Assembly: GCF_004023625.1 (NCBI RefSeq)
Contig: NZ_RPDJ01000002.1
Span: 248,001 to 312,000, forward strand
DNA length: 64,000 nucleotides
Origin: Streptomyces cavernae
GTDB lineage: Bacteria; Actinomycetota; Actinomycetes; Streptomycetales; Streptomycetaceae
Reading direction: 5' to 3'
A program made the translations under genes and the position numbers. The number at the start of each line of letters is the position of its first letter. The first letter of the stretch is position 1. A model generated the notes under the pieces. It saw only the letters and a program-made list of their open reading frames with translations. It did no database searches and was not told the origin of the DNA. Shown here in pieces: positions 27,349-35,635 of the stretch.

Positions 27349-27999
27349 TCAGGCGTGGCTGCCGGTCAGGTGCGCGAACACCACCACGTTCCCCTGGTAA
27401 CCGGTCTTCTCCGAGTAGCCGCCCCCGCAGGTGATCACCCGCAGTTCGGGCCCGGCAGCGGTACCGTACACCAGCTCGTCCGGGAAGTTCCGGGCATCGT
27501 AGACCTCCACCGCGTCCACTGTGAACACCGCGGTGGACCCGTCGCGCCGCTCGACCTCGATCGTGCTGCCCCTCTTCAGCGCCCCCAGGGCGTAGAAGAC
27601 GGCGGGCCCGTCGGCGTTGTCCACGTGACCGGCGACGATCGCCGTGCCCCGCTCGCCGGGCGTGGTGCCGGCCTCGTACCACCCCGCGAGATTCCTCTGC
27701 TCGGGGGGCGGGACGTCGAGGCTGCCCCGAGCGGTGAGGCCGAGGCCCGTGAGGGGCGCGTCGACGCGTATCGAGGGTATGCGGATGCGGTCGGGCGGCG
27801 AGGGAGGGAGCGCGGCGGCGGCGTGCGGAGCGGGCGCCCGGTCGGAGGAGCCCCGCACGGACTGGGCGGCCGAGGGCTGCGGCGGGGCGTGCGTACCGCC
27901 GGCGTCGCGCAGCAGCCAGGCGCCGGAACACAGGGCGACCACGGTGACCCCCGCTATGGCCGTGTTGAGCGTGCCGACCGAGTTTCCGAACCTCCTCAC
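27349..27999 (-). CDS. Class F sortase
   Basis: Membrane-anchored transpeptidase-fold protein, 216 residues, of the actinobacterial class F group. One N-terminal helix (TLNTAIAGVTVVALCSGAWL) anchors a Pro/Ala-rich stalk. The sortase barrel follows, with IRIPSIRVDAPLTGLGL, catalytic His in IVAGHVDN, and catalytic Cys in LRVITCGGGYSEKTGYQGN, here given in parts as VITCGGG and GYQGNVVVFA. GTG 27999 has AGGAGG with six bases of spacing. A secreted protein with a C-terminal helix lies just upstream in the same direction and may be a partner. Confidence 0.88.
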   Translation of the reverse strand: MRRFGNSVGTLNTAIAGVTVVALCSGAWLLRDAGGTHAPPQPSAAQSVRGSSDRAPAPHAAAALPPSPPDRIRIPSIRVDAPLTGLGLTARGSLDVPPPEQRNLAGWYEAGTTPGERGTAIVAGHVDNADGPAVFYALGALKRGSTIEVERRDGSTAVFTVDAVEVYDARNFPDELVYGTAAGPELRVITCGGGYSEKTGYQGNVVVFAHLTGSHA

Positions 28000-28008
28000 G
28001 GGAACCCT

Positions 28009-28201
28009 CCTGAACTCGTGACCTGACTTGATTGACCTGGGGTCGCCTGACCTGGCCTGGCCTGAATCTGGCCTGACTTGAACTGACGCGAGCTGAACCG
28101 GCGAGAAGCGGCGGTGGCGCTCCCCTCCGGGCCGCGAGGGGCGTCGGACCCGGAGGGGAGGGGGAAGGCGGTACCGGCGGACGGACCGCGGAGGGTGTCC
28201 G
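28009..28201. repeat. CCTGA-rich short repeats between secreted protein and sortase genes
   Basis: From 28020 to 28085 the motif cctga(c/a) recurs about seven times at irregular 5-14 bp spacing. The stretch from 28115 to 28180 is an imperfect hairpin (cccctccgg ... ccggagggg). No open frame is convincing. Confidence 0.5.
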
Positions 28202-28780
28202 TCAGATCCCGTCGCCTCTCGCCCGGCGATGCAGGAGCCAGGTACCGCCCGCGGCGGCGACGGCCAGGGCCGCCACACCCGCCGCGGTCTGCACGGGGTC
28301 ACGGTCACGGCCGAAGGCGCCGCCGACCCCGGTGTTCACATGCCCGTGCGGGTGCACCCGCTCCTCGCCGGTGAGCGCCGGCCCCTCCTCGCCGGCGAGG
28401 GCGACCCGCAGATCACCGGTCACCTGTGGACCGCCCTCGCAGCTGGCGACGATCTGGTAGGTCTCGGGCTGAGCGCTCGGCGGCACCCGGAACCGCCCCG
28501 TGGCGATCTTCGCGTCGGGACCGCCGGTACCACCGGGGCCCCGCGCGAGCGCGAAGGTGCCGGCGCCGACCGCGCTGGCGTCACCGGCCGCGGTACCGGT
28601 CTCACCGCAGGCGGTGGTGCGGACGGTGACCTCGGAACCGGGAGCCACCGTCGAAGGGCGGATCTCCAGCTCCATGACCCCGACGTCGTCGGCGTACGCG
28701 ACGGGCACGCCGAGCGCGCCGACCAGGCCCGCGGCGAGGGCGGCGAGGGCGGAACCCCTCAAGCGACGAGCTGTGCGCAT
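28202..28780 (-). CDS. Secreted protein with C-terminal membrane anchor, function unknown
   Basis: 192 residues. The signal peptide MRTARRLRGSALAALAAGL ends near AYADD. The mature part has beta-rich text (MELEIRPSTVAPGSEVTVRT), a Cys pair (TACGETG and VASCEGG) and a Gly-rich loop. A C-terminal helix (AAGVAALAVAAAGGTWLL) and the tail HRRARGDGI resemble a sorting or stop-transfer signal but lack a clear LPxTG. ATG 28780 has GGAGG ten bases before it. It lies 202 bp upstream of the class F sortase in the same direction. Confidence 0.7.
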   Translation of the reverse strand: MRTARRLRGSALAALAAGLVGALGVPVAYADDVGVMELEIRPSTVAPGSEVTVRTTACGETGTAAGDASAVGAGTFALARGPGGTGGPDAKIATGRFRVPPSAQPETYQIVASCEGGPQVTGDLRVALAGEEGPALTGEERVHPHGHVNTGVGGAFGRDRDPVQTAAGVAALAVAAAGGTWLLHRRARGDGI

Positions 28781-29059
28781 CGGGCGTGCACCTCCGCAGG
28801 GCACGGCCAGCGACACCCCCATGTGCCGCTGCCTCGGTCGCGCCCGTGCCCTTCCGAGGTAAGGGGCAATTGCCGCGGACCGCCTCTTGATGTCCTGTCA
28901 GAAACCCCGTTCACAGGTAGCCCGTGATGAGTTTCCGCAGGTCAGTCGAGGTGGTCGGGGACCTGGGTGCGGTACCTCCGGCCGGGTGGTGCGGGTGGCT
29001 GAACCGGGTGCCGCGGGTGGCGGGCCGGTCCGCCACCCGCGGGGCGGGCGCCGACTTGA

Positions 29060-29077
29060 CCTCAAGCTCACTTGAGG
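29060..29077 (+). promoter_or_regulatory. SoxR box
   Basis: CCTCAAGCTCACTTGAGG matches the SoxR operator CCTCAAGTTAACTTGAGG at 16 of 18 bases, with perfect seven-base arms. It overlaps a TTGACC -35 (29056-29061). A -10-like GAGGCT sits at 29081-29086 after a 19-bp spacer, the long spacing typical of MerR-family activators. Transcription would start at about 29093. Confidence 0.78.
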
Positions 29078-29093
29078 AATGAGGCTGGATCGC

Positions 29094-29813
29094 ATGACTT
29101 CGACTTCGAGCACCGCGACCGCGAGTACGGCGACCACGAGCGCATCGACGACGAGCGCATCGACCACCAGCACTCCGGCGGAGAACTCTTCGGCCGAGAA
29201 GCCTTCGGCCGAGAAGCCTTCGGTCCAGAAGCCTTCGGCCGAGAACCCTTCCGTCCTGCGTCTGGCCGTGATCATCGGCAGCAACCGTGAGGGCCGCTTC
29301 GGCCCGGTGATCGCCGCCTGGCTGCTGGACCGGATCCGCGAGCGAGCGGACCTCATGGCCGAGATCGTCGATGTGGCGGACGCCCAGCTGCCCACGACGT
29401 TCGCACGCCCACCGCAGGCCGGCCCGCACGAGGTGGCGCGCACACTGGAGGCGGCCGACGCGTTCGTCGTCCTGACCCCCGAGTACAACCACTCCTTCCC
29501 GGCCGCCCTGAAGAACCTCATCGACTGGCACTACACGGAGTGGCGCGCCAAACCCGTCGCCTTCGTCTCCTACGGCGGTGTCTCCGGCGGCCTCCGCGCG
29601 ACCGAACACCTCCGCCAGGTCTTCGCCGAACTCCACGCGACGACGATCCGCGACACCGTCTCCTTCCACAACGCGGGAGCGTCCTTCGACGACGAGGGCC
29701 GCCACCGCGAACCGGCCGGGGTCAACGCGGCGGCGAAGGTGATGCTGGACCAGCTGGTGTGGTGGGGCGAGGCCCTGCGGGAGGCGAGGGCGGCTCGGCC
29801 GTACGCCGGATGA
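29094..29813 (+). CDS. NADPH-dependent FMN reductase, SoxR-regulated
   Basis: Flavodoxin-fold NAD(P)H:FMN or quinone reductase, 239 residues. The core starts at LRLAVIIGSNREGRFGPVIA (flavin phosphate loop), then TPEYNHSFPAALKNLIDW (flavin ring contact) and FVSYGGVSGGLRA. The first 55 residues are a Ser/Thr/Ala/Pro tail with four near-repeats of SAEKP. I prefer ATG 29094 to 29079: the SoxR-type promoter would start the mRNA at about 29093, giving a leaderless message. From memory, S. coelicolor SoxR controls an FMN reductase of this type (SCO2478). It probably deals with redox-active compounds. Confidence 0.88.
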   Translation: MTSTSSTATASTATTSASTTSASTTSTPAENSSAEKPSAEKPSVQKPSAENPSVLRLAVIIGSNREGRFGPVIAAWLLDRIRERADLMAEIVDVADAQLPTTFARPPQAGPHEVARTLEAADAFVVLTPEYNHSFPAALKNLIDWHYTEWRAKPVAFVSYGGVSGGLRATEHLRQVFAELHATTIRDTVSFHNAGASFDDEGRHREPAGVNAAAKVMLDQLVWWGEALREARAARPYAG

Positions 29814-30003
29814 CGGGCGCCGGTGCCGCACTACAGCCCGCGCACCGCCTCGTCGACTGAGCCCGTCGCCCCCCGTCTCCCGCATCACGCCGAGGCCGCC
29901 CCGTCTCCCCATAGTGACGACACGGCCGCCCCGTCTCCCCGCTACGACGACACGGCCGCTCCGTCCCTTGGACCGGGCGGCCGCGCTGCGGCGGAGGCGC
30001 GGG

Positions 30004-31614
30004 TCAGCCCACCGACACCGCGTCCCAGGCCGCCCCGACGGTCCGGTACTCCGTGCTCCCCGCCCCGTACAGGTCCCGTGCCGCGTTCAGCGTCGCCGTG
30101 CGCGCGCCCGCGTAGTTCGTCGAGGACGTCATGTAGACCGTCAGGGCGCGGTACCAGATCTTGCCGAGCTTGGCGCGCCCGATGCCCGTGACCGTGGAGC
30201 CGTCGCAGGTGGGGGAGTCGTAGGAGACGCCGTTGATCGTCTTGCTGCCGCTGCCCTCCGCCAGCAGATACGCGAAGTGGTTCGCCACCCCGGACGAGTA
30301 GTGCACGTCGAGGTTCTTCACCGAACTGCTCCAGCAGTCCGCGGAGTTGCCGTCCTTCGACGGACGGTCCATGTGGCGCAGGGCCGACTTGCCGAAGCCG
30401 GGGCGGACGATCTTCTCGCCGATCAGATAGTCACCGGCGTCCAAGGCGTTGTTCGTGTGGAACTCCACCAGCGTGCCGAATACGTCGGACGTCGCCTCGT
30501 TCAGGCCTCCCGACTCGCCCGAGTATGTCAGTGCCGCCGTCTTCGACGTCACACCGTGCGACATCTCGTGACCCGCCACGTCCAGCGACACCAGCGGGCC
30601 GAACGTCTTGCCGTCGCCGTCCCCGTACGTCATGCAGAAGCAACTGTCGTCCCAGAAGGCGTTGTTGTAGTTGTTGCCGTAGTGCACGCGGTTGTACGAG
30701 CCCTTGCCGTCGTCCCCGATGCCGTCGCGGCCGTGGACTTCCTTGTAGTAGTCCCAGGTCCTGTCGGTGCCGTACTGCGCGTCCACCGCGGCCGACGAGC
30801 GGTCCGTCGTCGTTCCCGTGCCCCAGTGGTTGTCGGCGTCCTCGAAGACGGTGGACGGGGCGCGGCTCACGCAGACCCCGAGGATGCAGGTGTCGGTCTT
30901 GTTCGCCGCGTCGCCCGTGTACGTGTTCCCGCGCGTGGGGTCCTTCAGCCGGTACGCGGAGCCCGACCGTGTCGTCTCCAGCGGAACCGTGCCGCCGTAG
31001 AGCGACCTGCCGTCCCCGCTCGCCGTCTCGATGCTGTCCCACGCGTCGATCTGCCGGCCGGTCCGGGCGTCCGTCAGCACCGTCCGGGCCACCGGGTTGC
31101 CGAGGGAGTCCTGACCGACGGCGTTGGTGCGCCAGGCCAGTTTCGGCGCGCCGTGCAGGGCGTCCACCACGAGTTCGGGCTTGGCAGTCACCCGCCGCAG
31201 CAACGAGCCGACGTTGACCGCGCGCAGGGCGGCAGCCGCCAGATCGGCGGCCTTGGGGGCGGTGATCGACGGTTTCACCGAGGCAACGGTGACGTCGCCG
31301 CGCACAGCCCGGTCCGTGCCGCGGTGCTCCCCGCCCGGCTTCAGATGGACCACGAAGTCGCCGCCCAGCACCGGGAGCTGACGGTACGTCCGGTCGTAGC
31401 GCACATGCCGGGCGCCGTCGCCGTCCACGATCACGTCGCGCACGACATCCACGGTGTCTGCGGTGTCTGTGGCGGCGGCGTCGGCGGTGTCTGCGGCGCC
31501 GGTGCCGTCCGCCGCGTTCACCTGCGGTGCGAGCGCAGTGGCCAGCAGTACGCCCGCGGCGGTAACGGCACCAGCGCGGGCGAGGTGTGGACGGGCATGC
31601 CGTATTCGGCTCAT
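30004..31614 (-). CDS. Secreted M4 (thermolysin-type) metalloprotease
   Basis: Extracellular zinc endopeptidase precursor, 536 residues. The signal peptide runs from MSRIRHARPHLARAG to about APQVNAA. A FTP/PepSY pro-region follows to about residue 200. The catalytic domain has the zinc motif HEMSH near residue 350 (DVAGHEMSHGVT) and the third ligand in GGLNEATSDVFG. The M4 C-terminal catalytic His is in DVHYSSGVANHFAYLL. ATG 31614 has GAGGAG about five bases upstream. It faces the FMN reductase gene. Confidence 0.94.
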   Translation of the reverse strand: MSRIRHARPHLARAGAVTAAGVLLATALAPQVNAADGTGAADTADAAATDTADTVDVVRDVIVDGDGARHVRYDRTYRQLPVLGGDFVVHLKPGGEHRGTDRAVRGDVTVASVKPSITAPKAADLAAAALRAVNVGSLLRRVTAKPELVVDALHGAPKLAWRTNAVGQDSLGNPVARTVLTDARTGRQIDAWDSIETASGDGRSLYGGTVPLETTRSGSAYRLKDPTRGNTYTGDAANKTDTCILGVCVSRAPSTVFEDADNHWGTGTTTDRSSAAVDAQYGTDRTWDYYKEVHGRDGIGDDGKGSYNRVHYGNNYNNAFWDDSCFCMTYGDGDGKTFGPLVSLDVAGHEMSHGVTSKTAALTYSGESGGLNEATSDVFGTLVEFHTNNALDAGDYLIGEKIVRPGFGKSALRHMDRPSKDGNSADCWSSSVKNLDVHYSSGVANHFAYLLAEGSGSKTINGVSYDSPTCDGSTVTGIGRAKLGKIWYRALTVYMTSSTNYAGARTATLNAARDLYGAGSTEYRTVGAAWDAVSVG

Positions 31615-31873
31615 CGGTCTCCTCGGAACGGCACGCGAGTCGCGTGAAGGTGGGGGATGGGGGAGGGTGTGCGGCGGGGGAGGGGGGTGGCGGGCGTGGG
31701 GGGAATGCGGGGCGGCCGGAGGTGCGGCGCGCGGCCTCGCCCGATTCAAGGGACCCCGGGTCTGGCATGTCCATAGCGCATGACCGGTTTGCGGGGCGGG
31801 AGGGAGAATCGTTGCTGCACCTCCGCGACCTGCGTGCACGACCTGTGCGAAACCTCCTCGAAGGAGCCGGATC

Positions 31874-32251
31874 ATGACCGAGGCCCCCTGGCTGACCGTC
31901 CTCACCACCACCGACGCCGAGGAGAAGGCCGCGCGGCTGGCGCGGGGAGCGATCGAGGCGCGGGTCGCGGCCTGTGCGCAGATCGCCGGACCGGTCACCT
32001 CGGTCTACCGGTGGCAGGGCACGGTGGAGACGGCCAAGGAGTGGCAGGTGCTCTTCAAGACCACCGGCGCGCGTTACGAGGCCCTCGAGGCGTATCTGCA
32101 CGAGCAGCACGACTACGAGACCCCGGAGATCATCGCGACCCCGGTGGTGCGGGGGAGCGCGGACTACCTGCGGTGGATCGAGGCGGAGACGGCGGGAGGG
32201 GCCGGAACGGCGGAAGAGACCGGGACGGTGGGAGAGGGGATCTCCGGGTGA
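31874..32251 (+). CDS. cutA: CutA1 divalent-cation tolerance protein
   Basis: Small trimeric cytoplasmic protein of the CutA1 family, 125 residues, associated with copper tolerance in Escherichia coli although its role is unclear. Motifs: LTVLTTTDAEEKAARLA, VAACAQIAGPVTSVYRWQG and YETPEIIATPVVRGSADYLRW. AGGAG stands seven bases before ATG 31874. The C-terminal 18 residues are Gly/Glu-rich and unlike the family core. Its stop overlaps the next gene by four bases (GTGA). Confidence 0.93.
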   Translation: MTEAPWLTVLTTTDAEEKAARLARGAIEARVAACAQIAGPVTSVYRWQGTVETAKEWQVLFKTTGARYEALEAYLHEQHDYETPEIIATPVVRGSADYLRWIEAETAGGAGTAEETGTVGEGISG

Positions 32252-32664
32252 CCAACAGCCTGCCGTTCTTCGTGTACGGGACCCTGCGGCCCGGAGAGCA
32301 CAACCACGACCTGTTCCTGCTCGGCCGCACCGAGTCCGAGGTGGCCGCGCGGCTTCCCGGCGCGGTGCTCTACGACGGCCCCGGTTACCCGTACGCCGTG
32401 GACGAGCCCGGCGGACTGGTCCACGGTGAGGTGATCACCGCCCGTCCCCAGGAGTACGGGTGGCTGCTCGCCGCGCTGGACCGGCTGGAGGACTACGCGC
32501 CGGGCGACCCGGCCAACCTGTACGAACGAGTGGCCAGGAAGGTGACCTGTGCGGACGGGACGGTCGTACAGGCCTGGGTGTACATGGCCGCCCCCGTGGT
32601 GGCGGCCCGGTCCCGGGCCCGGGGGAAGCTGATCGAGGGCGGCGACTGGCGCGCCCGGCGATGA
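32248..32664 (+). CDS. Gamma-glutamylcyclotransferase-like protein
   Basis: GGCT/AIG2-like fold of 138 residues. The substrate loop is FFVYGTLRPGEHNHDLF and the catalytic Glu candidate is in LDRLEDYAPG. Such proteins release 5-oxoproline from gamma-glutamyl compounds or act on gamma-glutamylamines; the substrate here is unknown. GTG 32248 overlaps the cutA stop (GTGA) and has GAGAGGGG about ten bases upstream. The stop codon falls inside the first copy of the 29-bp tandem repeat. Confidence 0.85.
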   Translation: MTNSLPFFVYGTLRPGEHNHDLFLLGRTESEVAARLPGAVLYDGPGYPYAVDEPGGLVHGEVITARPQEYGWLLAALDRLEDYAPGDPANLYERVARKVTCADGTVVQAWVYMAAPVVAARSRARGKLIEGGDWRARR

Positions 32665-32866
32665 CACCCGGGCCCCTCCGGACCGTGCGATGACACCCGG
32701 CCCCCTCTGGACCGTGCGATGACACCCGGCCCCCTCTGGACCGTGCGATGACACCCGGCCCCCTCTGGACCGTGCGATGACACCCGGCCCCCTCTGGACC
32801 GTGCGATGACACCCGGCCCCACCCCTCCGGACCGTGCGATGACACCCGGCCCCCTCCGGACGGGTC
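32660..32866. repeat. 29-bp minisatellite, seven copies
   Basis: The unit begins gatgacacccgg and repeats at 32660, 32689, 32718, 32747, 32776, 32805 and 32838. Copies two to five are identical, copy one has two changes, copy six carries a 4-bp insertion and copy seven is incomplete. It fills the gap between the convergent cyclotransferase and nasA genes. 29 is not a multiple of three, so the reverse open frames through it are by-products. Confidence 0.95.
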
Positions 32867-32895
32867 CGGAACGGCCCGGTGCGATCAACCGCGTG

Positions 32896-35142
32896 TCAGG
32901 GCTGGCTGACGGTTTCCAGCCGGACCGCGCACACCTTGAACTCCGGCATGCGGGAGGTCGGGTCGAGGGCCGGGTTGGTCAGCGTGTTGGCGCGGCCCTC
33001 GCCGGGCCAGTGGAACGGCATGAACACGGTGTCGGGCCGGATCCCGGTGCTGATCCGCGCGGGCGCCACGGCCCGCCCGCGCCGCGACACCACGGCGACG
33101 GCGTCCCCGTCGGCCGCCCCGAGCCGCTCGGCCAGCCGCGGGTGCATCTCGACGAAGGGCCCCGGCGCGGCGGCGTTCAGTTCGTCGACACGCCGGGTCT
33201 GCGCCCCGGACTGGTACTGCGCGACGACCCGTCCGGTGGTCAGCAGCACCGGGTACTCGGCGTCCGGCTCCTCGTCCGCGTCCCGGTACGACACTGCGAC
33301 GAACCGGGCCCTCCCGTCATCGGTGGCGAACCGGTCGAGGAAGAGCCGGGGGGACCCGGGGTGGACGCCCTGCGGGGTCTGCGAGGCGTGCGGGACCCGG
33401 GCCTCCGGCTCATCCAGAGCCTTCGAGTCACCCATCGCCTCCGGGGCATCCATCGCCTCCGGGGCATCCGTCGCCTCCGCGGCATCCGGGCCCTTCGGGT
33501 CCGGTGAAGCGGCGACCAAGGGGAGCGGTACCGGATCCCCCGGACAGGGCCAGAACACCCCGTTCTCCTCCGCCAGCCTCCGGTAGGTGATGCCCGAGTA
33601 GTCCGCGGGACCGCCGGCGCTCGCGCGGCGGAGTTCCTCGAAGACCTCCTCAGGGTCCGTCGGGAAGCCCTTCTCCACGCCCAGCCGGTCGGCCAGCTCG
33701 TGCATGACGTGCAGATCACTGCGCACGCCCTCCGGCGGGGTGATCGCCTGCCGCCGCAGCAGGACCCGCCCCTCGAGGTTGGTCGTGGTGCCCGTCTCCT
33801 CGGCCCACTGGGTGACCGGCAGCACCACGTCCGCCAGGGCCGCCGTCTCCGACAGCACCACGTCGCACACCGCCAGGAAGTCCAGTGAGCGCAGCCGTTC
33901 CTCGACGTGCGCGGCGCGCGGCGCGGACACGACCGGATTGGAGCCCATCAGCAGCAATGTCCGGACATCGCGGCCGAGCGCGTCGAGGAGTTCGTACGCG
34001 CTGCGCCCCGGACCCGGCAGCGAGTCCGGGTCGACGCCCCACACCTCGGCCACGTGCCGCCGCGCCTCGGGGTCCGTGAGCTTGCGGTAGCCGGGCAACT
34101 GGTCGGCCTTCTGGCCGTGTTCGCGTCCGCCCTGCCCGTTGCCCTGCCCGGTGAGGCAGCCGTAGCCGGACAGCGGGCGCCCCGGGCGGCCGGTCGCCAG
34201 GCAGAGGTTGATCCAGGCGCTGACCGTGTCCGTCCCCTTGGCCTGCTGCTCCGGCCCGCGCGCGGTGAGCACCATCGCGTGCTCCGGCTCGCAGAACATC
34301 CGCACCGCTTCGCGGAGTTGTGGAACGGACACCCCCGTGATCCGTTCGACGTACTCCGGCCAGTGCGCCATCGCGGCCGCCCTGGCCTCCGCCCAGCCTT
34401 CGGTGCGCTCCTCGATGTACGCCTCGTCCGTGCGTCCCTCGGCCACCACCAGGTGCAACAGCCCGAGCGCCAGCGCCAGATCGGTGCCGGGGCGGGGCGC
34501 GAGATGCAGGTCCGCCTGCTCCGCGGTACGCGTACGGCGCGGGTCGACCACGATCAACCGGCCGCCGTTCTCGCGCAGTTCCGTGAAGTAGCGCAGCGCC
34601 GGCGGCATGGTCTCGGCGAGGTTGGACCCGACGAGGATCACACAGCCCGTCTTCGGGATGTCCTCCAGCGGGAACGGCAGCCCGCGGTCGAGGCCGAACG
34701 CCTTCATCCCGCCCGCCGCGGCGGACGACATGCAGAAGCGGCCGTTGTAGTCGATCTGGGAGGTGCCCAGCACGATCCGCGCGAACTTGCCGAGCGCGTA
34801 CGCCTTCTCGTTGGTCAGACCGCCCCCGCCGAACACCCCGCACGCGTCCGGCCCGTGCTCCGCGCGCGCCGCCGACAGCGCTCCCGCGATCCGGTCGAGC
34901 GCCTCGTCCCAGCTCGCCGGGACCAGCTCACCGGCCGCGGAGCGGACCAGTGGGGAGGTCAGGCGGACGCTCGGCGAGAGGAGCGCGGGCGCCGTTCGGC
35001 CCTTGCCGCACAGCGCGCCCCGGTTCACGGGGAAGTCCGCGCGCTCCACGACGTCCACCCCGCCGCCGGGCGCGGGTGCGAGGTTCATCCCGCACTGCAG
35101 GGCGCAGTACGGGCAGTGCGTGGGCGTGGCGGTGGCATGCAT
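32896..35142 (-). CDS. nasA: Assimilatory nitrate reductase catalytic subunit
   Basis: Molybdopterin bis-MGD and [4Fe-4S] enzyme reducing nitrate to nitrite in the cytoplasm, 748 residues. The cluster ligands are Cys10, Cys13, Cys17 and Cys45 (CPYCALQCG, ALCGKG). Molybdopterin domain text: ILVGSNLAETMPPALRY, RGPEQQAKGTDTV, LLLMGSNPVVSAP and the C-terminal MPFHWPGEGRANTLTN. There is no signal peptide. At about 540-590 an insertion with an 18-bp DNA repeat gives (T/M)DAPEAM repeats. ATG 35142 has no clear ribosome site and is preceded by CACGCT at -12 to -7, suggesting a leaderless mRNA under GlnR-type control. Confidence 0.95.
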   Translation of the reverse strand: MHATATPTHCPYCALQCGMNLAPAPGGGVDVVERADFPVNRGALCGKGRTAPALLSPSVRLTSPLVRSAAGELVPASWDEALDRIAGALSAARAEHGPDACGVFGGGGLTNEKAYALGKFARIVLGTSQIDYNGRFCMSSAAAGGMKAFGLDRGLPFPLEDIPKTGCVILVGSNLAETMPPALRYFTELRENGGRLIVVDPRRTRTAEQADLHLAPRPGTDLALALGLLHLVVAEGRTDEAYIEERTEGWAEARAAAMAHWPEYVERITGVSVPQLREAVRMFCEPEHAMVLTARGPEQQAKGTDTVSAWINLCLATGRPGRPLSGYGCLTGQGNGQGGREHGQKADQLPGYRKLTDPEARRHVAEVWGVDPDSLPGPGRSAYELLDALGRDVRTLLLMGSNPVVSAPRAAHVEERLRSLDFLAVCDVVLSETAALADVVLPVTQWAEETGTTTNLEGRVLLRRQAITPPEGVRSDLHVMHELADRLGVEKGFPTDPEEVFEELRRASAGGPADYSGITYRRLAEENGVFWPCPGDPVPLPLVAASPDPKGPDAAEATDAPEAMDAPEAMGDSKALDEPEARVPHASQTPQGVHPGSPRLFLDRFATDDGRARFVAVSYRDADEEPDAEYPVLLTTGRVVAQYQSGAQTRRVDELNAAAPGPFVEMHPRLAERLGAADGDAVAVVSRRGRAVAPARISTGIRPDTVFMPFHWPGEGRANTLTNPALDPTSRMPEFKVCAVRLETVSQP

Positions 35143-35164
35143 GGATCCAGCGTGCGTCGAACGT

Positions 35165-35191
35165 GTTACGGGGTGCGACGCACCCGGTTAC
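35165..35191 (-). promoter_or_regulatory. GlnR-like GTAAC pair upstream of nasA
   Basis: On the minus strand two GTAAC elements (35191-35187 and 35169-35165) are 22 bp apart, centre to centre. The proximal one ends 23 bases before the nasA ATG. Downstream sequence is GTAACAC-N6-CGCACGCT-N6-ATG, the same layout and the same fixed bases as before the nir operon. Intervening GAAAC-type half sites are weak. Confidence 0.55.
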
Positions 35192-35635
35192 GTGGCGCGC
35201 ACGGGGACCTCCCCGCGGGGCCGGGGGGGACGTGAGGTCGCCCGTCCGCACGCGGGGGCACCGCGGATGCCGCGGCCGGGGGCGGCCCCGGCCTGGTCGC
35301 GGCAGATCCTTCGACCTCGGGGTGATCGCGCACCAGGTGGCCTGGTACGCACCGCGAGGTGCACGGTGTCTTTCGGCCGGGACGCCAGGGGCTGAATAAG
35401 CAGGCACGCAAGGGCGTCCGTGACAGCCGCTTCCGCCCATCCGCGGCCAGTCCTCCGCCACCTGTGCGGCCGGAGCCAACCTCTGACCCTTTGCGATTCC
35501 TTTGCAACGTGGTTCGCCCCGCCCTCGTCTCTCCCTCCGGGCTCCCGAGCACCACCACCGCCCCCGTTCGTGATCTCCCGCGCCTGGGCACCCGGGCGCG
35601 CTCGCAATCACCTCACTACGGAGAAACCCGCACCG
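35192..35635. other. Intergenic region between nasA and the M28 peptidase
   Basis: 444 bp without a convincing gene. Several open frames run through it on both strands but none has a ribosome site or recognisable sequence. The promoter of the aminopeptidase must lie in the right half, where AT-richer text occurs at 35490-35515 (cctttgcgattcctttgcaa). Confidence 0.5.

Noticed and set aside
32660..32866. CRISPR array
   Set aside because: The units are contiguous 29-bp repeats without unique spacers, and no cas gene is near.
32435..32888. Reverse ORFs with SSHGPEGAGCHR-type repeats
   Set aside because: They are the 29-bp minisatellite translated in rotating frames, with no ribosome site.
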